Shown here in pieces: positions 57,727 through 64,000 of a DNA stretch of 64,000 nt (its first letter is position 1; every line of letters begins with the position of its first letter). The position numbers and the translations under genes were made by a program. The notes beneath the pieces were generated by a model, which did no database searches, was not told where the DNA came from, and saw nothing but the letters and a program-made list of their open reading frames with translations. Origin of the DNA: Gyromitra esculenta (lineage: Eukaryota > Ascomycota > Pezizomycetes > Pezizales > Discinaceae). The stretch covers positions 1,922,001-1,986,000 of the forward strand of contig JBCAML010000007.1 of the NCBI GenBank assembly GCA_038503075.1, written 5' to 3'.

Positions 57727-58923
57727 CTACGCGACCTTCCTCCCTACATTCCCGACTCCTCTCCCCACAATTGTAACTACCAGATTATCGCCATCCCCAT
57801 CTCTAATCGCAATCTCTGCTCCAAAGAACCCCTTCAGATCTCTACATACTCCCACAAACTCATCTCCAACCACCTCTTTCCCAATCACTACTCTCCCCAC
57901 ATCTCCCTCCACCCCCATCATCATCATCGTTAACATCGTGGACATGCCAATCCTCCCTACAGCACCCCCAATCCTAATCTCCTCCAGCAACGCATACGCC
58001 GCTCTCCTCCCAATATCCTCCGCCGGCTCCGACGGCGCCGCATACGCATCGCCAGCATACACCACGCCAGTCCCCGTCTCCGCAACCAACGAAAGGCCAA
58101 AGCCCACCCCAGTCTTCTTCGTCCTCCCCCCCGCACGACCCTTCTGGTTCGCACCAGCCCTCTCCATCGCGCCCTCCTTCCCATAATCACCCGGCACGAT
58201 CTGCGGCGTCTTGACGTCCGAGTAGATATACACGTCCGCCAAAAAGCGATTCAGCACGCCCCTCGCCGCCTCGATCATGCGTGCGTTGTTCCCAGCACTG
58301 ACGCCAGTAACATACGCAACGCCTCTGATCCGCTTCACGCGGCCCGCAGTCTGCAGATGCAGCGTCTTGGGCAGTCTGACCTGGTGCGCATGCAGAAAGT
58401 GGACCTCGCCCGCGCCCAGCGGGCCCGACGAGCGCGCGAGAATGCGGATCTCGAGACTGCGCGCGATGTCAAAGTGTGCGAACAGCGGCAGGATGGCAGT
58501 GCGGAAGGTGTCGATCGAGTAATCGTCTTCGGTAGCGCTGGTGATTACGCCCCCGTCTAGCACGACAGAGAATGCGGATTTGGAGAAGGGTGCGAGGAGG
58601 GCGAGGACTTCGAGGTAGTAGGTTATCCCCCGAGGACAGTTCTCGGGGAGGGTGTGGCGGAGCTGCTTGCCGTTGTTGCCGGCTATGAGGCCGGGCTTGT
58701 AGAGGAAGCTGGTGCCGGTGAGCGAGATCTCGATTAGAGATCCATTGGTGAGGGAGTCGAGCAGCCGCAGGAGTGAGAACTCGTAGGGTGTTAGGCCGGG
58801 TTTGAGGGAGTTTGAGCGGATCTGGGAGACGTGGAGAGGAGTGCCGGTTAGAGTCGCGAGAATGAGGCGACGGCGGAGGGAGGCGTGGGTTGTGAATTTG
58901 AGGGGCGGAGTAGCGGTGGTCAT
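57727..58923 (-). CDS. RCL1: RNA 3'-terminal phosphate cyclase-like protein Rcl1
   Basis: This U3 snoRNP-associated factor is needed for early pre-rRNA cleavage in 18S maturation and lacks cyclase activity. It is a single exon of 398 aa. It starts MTTATPPLKFTTHASLRRRL. Family landmarks are GLTPYEFSLLRLLDSLTNGS, ISLTGTSFLYKPGLIAGN, CPRGITYYLEVLALLAPFSK, RSSGPLGAGEVHFLHAHQVR and RIRGVAYVTGVSAGNNARMI. DVYIYSDVKTPQIVPGDYGK and GFGLSLVAETGTGVVYAGDA complete the fold. An upstream in-frame ATG at 59028 would add 35 unconserved residues. CGAGTGATA lies 285-293 bp upstream. Confidence 0.95.
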   Translation of the reverse strand: MTTATPPLKFTTHASLRRRLILATLTGTPLHVSQIRSNSLKPGLTPYEFSLLRLLDSLTNGSLIEISLTGTSFLYKPGLIAGNNGKQLRHTLPENCPRGITYYLEVLALLAPFSKSAFSVVLDGGVITSATEDDYSIDTFRTAILPLFAHFDIARSLEIRILARSSGPLGAGEVHFLHAHQVRLPKTLHLQTAGRVKRIRGVAYVTGVSAGNNARMIEAARGVLNRFLADVYIYSDVKTPQIVPGDYGKEGAMERAGANQKGRAGGRTKKTGVGFGLSLVAETGTGVVYAGDAYAAPSEPAEDIGRRAAYALLEEIRIGGAVGRIGMSTMLTMMMMGVEGDVGRVVIGKEVVGDEFVGVCRDLKGFFGAEIAIRDGDGDNLVVTIVGRGVGNVGRKVA

Positions 58924-60224
58924 TGTGAATTGAGGTTGGAGATAGTGGTGGAAGTGGACGAGGAGGGGAGCTTGGTGGGATGCACCGAAAAAAACCAGTG
59001 AGGCTCTGCTGCGCCCTGGTGCTGCCAAGACCCGCTGCTCAACGCTAAAATGACGCCGGATTTGGGCTCTTGGTTTGGGAACTGAGGGTGAAATTTGGTC
59101 CTAGGAGGTGGGAGATATTTAGAGAGTCTGAGAAAGGTTTCTTGACTCGTGGATCTTGCGTAGAGTTAAATTTCACCGAGTTGATTGAGTAGCTTCAAGT
59201 CATAAACTATCACTCGGGAAAAATCAAATTCCCGGTGAAGAGCTCACCACCGAAGAGGTAGTATTAAATATTAATATCCTGTGTTACCGTCCACGGGTTA
59301 TTTTACTTCAAAATGCTAGAATCTCTCGCTAGATGGCCGTGATACTAACATTCGAAAGAATAGATCTCATACACTCAACTCTAATCGCTGGGGCCTGGGT
59401 AGGATCTTTCTCAAAACTTCGGTGTACTGTGGCGGTTTATCAACTACAATATATTACAGTACAATCGCCCTATAAGAATACGGTTGGTTTTGAAAATCAT
59501 ATTCTTATATAAGAGTTATTATTATATGAAAAGCAGGCTACCCTCAAGATTACCACTGTCAGGACTGGATTCAGCATTCTTGGAAGGCGAGTATCCTTAT
59601 AGTTAGTATTCTTATAGGGCGATTTTACTGTATAGATGTTGCTGCAATTCCCTCTATACACCACACCCCGTCTCGATCTCTTTACTCGGAGTAGTTTTCT
59701 AACTCTAGTAAAAAAAGACTGTATCTCCGAGATCAACCGTTCCAGGAACTATAGGTTGATTGAGGGGCTTAATATACTCGAAAACGCCATAGGGGACAAT
59801 TGCGAGAGGGGCTCGAGAAACTATCATGTTATAGTGGATCGCCATTGTGCTGACAGTATCCACAGATAACTTATCCACAGGCTAAGCGCAGGAGCCAGGT
59901 ATTATGTTCGGGGGTGTGTGACTAAACCCAAGAGTATTCCAGAGGAATGTGCTGAATATAACTATATGAAAGTATTAAGGGTACCAGGATATCTTATGGG
60001 ATCAAAGAATGTCACCATATAATCACAAAATATCACTCGAAATAATAACTTTACTTCAACCCTAACCCTGGCGTTGACATGGGTTAGTTTCCTCTAAATC
60101 TTTACGCGACGCGTCTTCCTTTGTCACAACCTCATCCCCCAATCCAGCCTCCGAACAAGTTGGACGAGTTCCCCTATTATATCACTTCTACCGAAAAAGG
60201 GCATTCGAATTAATCACATTCATC
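58924..60224. promoter_or_regulatory. Divergent region RCL1/PRI2 with MITE, CGAGTGATA boxes and telobox
   Basis: 1.3 kb between starts. It contains CGAGTGATA on the minus strand at 59208-59216 and 60031-60039, the small M-type element at 59457-59630, and AACCCTAACCCTG at 60058-60070, about 155 bp upstream of PRI2. Confidence 0.45.
59457..59630. mobile_element. Short MITE with TA flanks, relative of the 235-743 element
   Basis: The inverted ends (59457-59480 and 59607-59630) match at 23 of 24 positions and begin CAGTA(C/A)AATCGCCC. Both are flanked by TA (59455-59456 and 59631-59632). At 174 bp it cannot encode transposase. The ends share most of CAGYRMAATCGCCCTATAA with the element at 235-743, so one transposase probably mobilised both. 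Confidence 0.75.
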
Positions 60225-61774
60225 ATGGCAATGTACCAACAAGAACCCCCCAAGAGGCGGGCCATAGACTCAAAACGGAATTTCTCTGGCATAGCAGACT
60301 TCGGCCAGCCCAACTACCTACACCGTCTTAACTTCTATATAACCCCACCAACTGCCGAAGTGACATTAGATCAATTCGAGCAGTGGGCAATTGACCGCCT
60401 GCGGAGTTCGTTAAGCTATACCCCGTTATTACCAATGCGAAAAGGCTAACACAAAACCCAGTTCTCGGCGAAATTGAATCATGTCAATATCGCAACTTCC
60501 CACCTGCAGAGCTCTCAAAATCCATCAACCCACTCCTTGAAAAATTGCTTCCGCTATCTGCAAACACGTCAAAATCATCAAAACTGCAGGAAGAACGAAA
60601 AAAAGATCACTATAGCCACTTCATCCTCCGTCTTGCGTTTGCGCGCTCCGAGGATCTACGGAAGAGGTTCTCACGTGCAGAGAGCATTTTGTTTAAACTC
60701 AGATTTAACATTAATGATTCACAAGAGAGAGAAGCATTTGTGAAAAGCTTGGATTTCGACTGGGAGACTGTTCCGGAAGACGAGAAGATGGCGATGAAAG
60801 ATAGCTTAATTGCAGCTACAGGAATCAAATCATTGGAGGGAGAGAGTTTCTTCAAGGTGGATTGGGAGAGAGTCAGCGATCTAGTCGAGCAACGCCGAGT
60901 GCTGCTGCGAGCAGGAAAGGCCTACGTGCCTGTATCGCAGCAACTCTCACTCGTACTAGCCGAATTCACCACCCGTCTCGAAAAATCCCTCGAACTCACA
61001 GCCCGCGCCCTCCCCCGCCTCGACGAAGACGACCGTCTCATCCCCATCCTCAATCACCTCTCCCTCGGCTTCACCGCCCCGGAATATAATTCCTCAACCA
61101 CGCCCACGACCCTCAACGGCGCTTCACTCACTGCAGCCAGCATCGACATCCTCGTCCAATACTTCCCATTGTGCATGCGCCACCTTCACGCCACCCTACG
61201 CCGCGAGAAACTCCTAAAACATTTCGGCCGTCTCCAATACGGTCTCTTCCTCAAGGGAATCGGCCTCTCTGTCGAAGAGGCACTGGTTTTTTGGCGCACC
61301 TCATTTTCACTAATCACCGACGAAAAGTTCCAGAAAGACTACCGCTACAACGTGCGACACTCCTATGGTCTCGAAGGGACCCGAAGAAAATACAACCCAT
61401 TATCCTGCCAGCAGATTCTCATCGACCGCACGCCGAAAGCAGGAGAAGCCCACGGATGTCCGTATCGTCACTTCAATGTCGATAACCTGGTTGCTACTCT
61501 TGCCTCGACGGGCGTTACCGATCGTGATGTGTTACGGGGGGTGCGCGCGGATGTGGAGGCGAGTAAATACCATATCGCGTGTAATCGGGTGTTTGAGCAT
61601 ACCCATGCCCGCGAACTCAAGAGGGAGAAGGATGCGGGTGGGAGTGCTAGGTTGGCGGAAACGATTATTCATCCGAATGAGTATTTCTCGAGAAGCTTTG
61701 GGTTGAGGAATCCAGGGTCGTTGGAGGCGCAGTCGTTAGGTAGTATGGATACTGGGGCTGATCCGATGCTTTAA
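60225..61774 (+). CDS. PRI2: DNA primase large subunit
   Basis: It is the regulatory subunit of primase in the DNA polymerase alpha complex and has a C-terminal 4Fe-4S cluster. Two exons (60225-60405 and 60462-61774) give 497 aa. The intron uses a GTTCGT donor, which restores WAIDRLRILGEIESCQYRN. N-terminal landmarks are FGQPNYLHRLNFYITPP and KKDHYSHFILRLAFARSEDL. The four cluster cysteines are present at about 298 (FPLCMRHLH), 376 (PLSCQQIL), 393 (HGCPYRHF) and 434 (HIACNRVF). Their spacings of 78, 17 and 41 nearly match the human protein. LQYGLFLKGIGLSVEEALVF and YNVRHSYGLEGTRRKYNPLS are also typical. Confidence 0.96.
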
Positions 61775-64000
61775 GGGTTTTTTTTGCTTTGGGTTGGAGT
61801 TTGGTGGTTATGTGTGACGGAAAGAAGGGGGGGATGTGGTTAGTAGAGAATATTATGTCTGTATGATTGGTCGTTTTGGTTGGATGATCGTGGTTGGTAA
61901 GTCATAATGTAGAAATTATTATTTTAGTAAGTGGTATTGTAAGTTTCAATGAATTTATGGATGTTGGTGTGTTAAAATGGCCAAAGGAATGTTTTTTTGG
62001 ATGGATTACTTTTCTATCTTGTGCTATCTTGTGCTATCATGTTTGATCAACTGCTCAATATTTATTAGGTATCTGTATGATAGAAAGGCTGGTATGCTAA
62101 ATATACCAAGCATGTTCTACAATCGTAGCTTATTCTGGCCTTAGAATTTACACATTTCTTACTAACCCCATAGAGGACATTGGAGTGGATATCCGTAGAA
62201 TTAGACATCGTGCAGCCCAGGTTTTATAACAAAATTTAGCCGGGTATATATAATTGATGTGAGAGCTCTACAGCAGATACACGCTCCGTCTCCTCTACAC
62301 AATTTTTTCTGAAAAACACCTTCCTATTCGGGAAAGCCAACCTTCTCGCAAACCTCAAAATACCCCATTTTCTCCCTAAAACTCAGCTTCACCGTAGCGT
62401 TAGTGATGGCTGATTCCTCAACCTTCTCGCCCTTTATCAGTGGCAGAAACCTTTTTTCATGGATTAATCTTGGATAATGAATCATGGTTGGGTTGTTGGT
62501 CATGTTGTGACTTGGATGGTTGTACAATCTCTTTGTTGTTCGGTTATCTTTCGGCTATAAGTTTTGTTAAGGAAAGTGGGGTATTTAAGTGGTGGATTTC
62601 GATCGTTCTTGGTTCTTCTTCTCTTTCTTTCCTTAAGCAACGTTCTCGTTACCTTCTGCTGTAACTATTAAATACTATCTCGGTTCTACCTCAAAACCTT
62701 CGCTGTCGCTGTCTACTTCGCTGCACTTATCTCGCCTTGAGATAGACCTTCGTAGAACTTGTAGAAACGTTGCACTCTTTGAACGTGTTGTACCTTTGAT
62801 TAAGTAGCACTACTCACCTTCAGGGATACTGAAGGGCTTAACTCAAAAGCTCAACCGTGAGATTGATGCGCCAGCAGACTACTACTACCAAGGCCAGCAG
62901 TAGTCTACCAATCACACACACTGTGCCTCACCACCATCGGCTCCACCAATAACATGTGTCGCTAAATGTATTGTTTTTTTTGTATTTCTTTTTGTCTAGG
63001 AGGGTTTGGAGAGTAGGGGTTTTGTTTATGCCATAACTTCGGTTGCATGTGATATTCTTGTACCCATATAAAACAATGAAACAATGATTTAACAAAAAAA
63101 AAAAAAAAACTAAATTCACATGTAACTTCAGCGATATCTTTCCACGGAATTTTGTTACCATTTCCTGTGTTCCACAACAGGCTAACGAGAGAGATTTTTC
63201 AAGCCCTGAGGAGAGCCAACCAAGCCTCATTCTTTCCTAGGTCAGGTCACATCACATCACGCATTCCGATTCCGGCCGCATTTAGCTTCCCAGGTTTAAA
63301 ACTGACCGTGTACAAGACATTTGAATGATTTTCCTGCAAGCTCTTCGGAAACCCTGTCAAAATACACGGTAGAGTATATGTCCTACATGTGAATATGATC
63401 AAATTTCTAGGGTTTTACGAATCAAAAAAATCCACTCATCCCTTACGGTAACCCTAACCCTTTGTTCAATCACTGATAGATAAGCTAAAACGCGCAACTA
63501 CATATATATTGCCGGAGAACTTCGAAGATTCGGGCTAGAATTAGCATAAAGGCCCTAGAGACTTTATTCGAAGTTATTACATAAAATTCTCCCTAGCTTG
63601 TGGATAAGGGGGGAGTTCTCCGCAATACATGTACCTTTTCTTTTGTTCTCTTTCACGACTGCCAAGACATGGCGAACGCGACATTAACACTTTGAAATTT
63701 CCATCCTGGCGATTTGCCCGACTTTGCCGCAATTGCCATGGGCCTACTTATTCTATGCAGTAACTCTTACAATACATATCTACCTAATATGGATGATCGC
63801 CTACAAAAACGATTTTGTGATCACGAGGGAACGGAGGATGAAAAAAGACTCCCATCCCTGGGGAGCAATACACGTACGAATTGGGAAGCTCCCATTGCGA
63901 GCATACGGCTTTATACTTGAATATCGCTTTTCGGGGTCTGGTAGCAGAGGACTAACCACGGTCACTGGTTCGAGGCACAAACTTCGTGACAACTAATCAT
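61775..64000. other. Downstream flank, no gene seen
   Basis: No ORF here has supporting features. A poly-A tract lies near 63095-63110, AACCCTAACCC near 63450-63460 and TACATGTA at 63626. A tRNA-promoter-like A/B-box arrangement near 63930-63975 does not fold into a cloverleaf. Confidence 0.4.

Noticed and set aside
58924..59028. 35-residue N-terminal extension of RCL1
   Set aside because: The extension is not conserved. The ATG at 58923 gives the family N-terminus.
63925..63985. A-box/B-box-like pair suggesting a tRNA
   Set aside because: Stem complementarity is lacking and there is no anticodon arm or acceptor stem.

Overview
This window is nuclear DNA of a filamentous ascomycete (Pezizomycotina-type). 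The evidence is the many spliceosomal introns of about 45-100 nt with GTAAGT/GTATGT-like donors and CTAAC/CTRAY branch sites, the fused trifunctional HIS4, a fungal intradiol dioxygenase, and fungus-specific families (HeLo/DUF7580-like, fungal C2H2 plus TPR, ArsH). There is no operon logic: genes sit on both strands, mostly as head-to-head or tail-to-tail pairs. I rebuilt exon structures by hand. Almost every multi-exon model closes in frame with a length divisible by three and matches family landmarks across each junction.

Layout. 1-0.97 kb: a TA-flanked MITE-like element. 1-4.7 kb: DRE2, the proteasome alpha subunit PRE5 and a LOG-like phosphoribohydrolase. 6-11 kb: an accessory island with a HeLo-like/DUF7580 gene divergent from a C2H2 zinc-finger/nine-TPR gene. 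11.8-16.4 kb: APS3, ribosomal protein eL42 (RPL42) and a secreted intradiol dioxygenase. 16.4-22 kb: gene-poor. 22-33 kb: a PRPP synthetase, LAS17/WASP, and the TAF9/HIS4 divergent pair with a TGACTC site. 33.4-34 kb: CMC1. 34-38.4 kb: gene-poor, with decayed coding fragments. 38.4-39.4 kb: ArsH. 41-62 kb: a dense housekeeping run holding DPM2, ALG7, RPS3, APM1, an unrecognised small gene, NOP4, IPP1, SNU13, VMA3, RLP24, PAM18, RCL1 and PRI2. 61.8-64 kb: no gene seen.

How the genes work together. Several belong to ribosome production (RPL42, RPS3, NOP4, RLP24, RCL1, and SNU13, which is shared with the spliceosome). DPM2 and ALG7 are neighbours in the dolichol/N-glycosylation pathway. APS3 and APM1 are clathrin-adaptor subunits. 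PAM18, CMC1 and possibly IPP1 serve mitochondria. PRS and HIS4 are metabolically linked, because PRPP feeds histidine synthesis.

Unexplained structure. Intergenic DNA holds 20 copies of the palindrome TACATGTA and 9 exact copies of CGAGTGATA. Five CGAGTGATA copies lie about 180-290 bp upstream of start codons. There are two pogo/Fot1-like MITEs and scattered AACCCTA/TTAGGG boxes. The most system-like accessory locus is the divergent HeLo-like/DUF7580 and zinc-finger/TPR pair, a candidate non-self recognition or cell-death module. No tRNA, rRNA or CRISPR was found.
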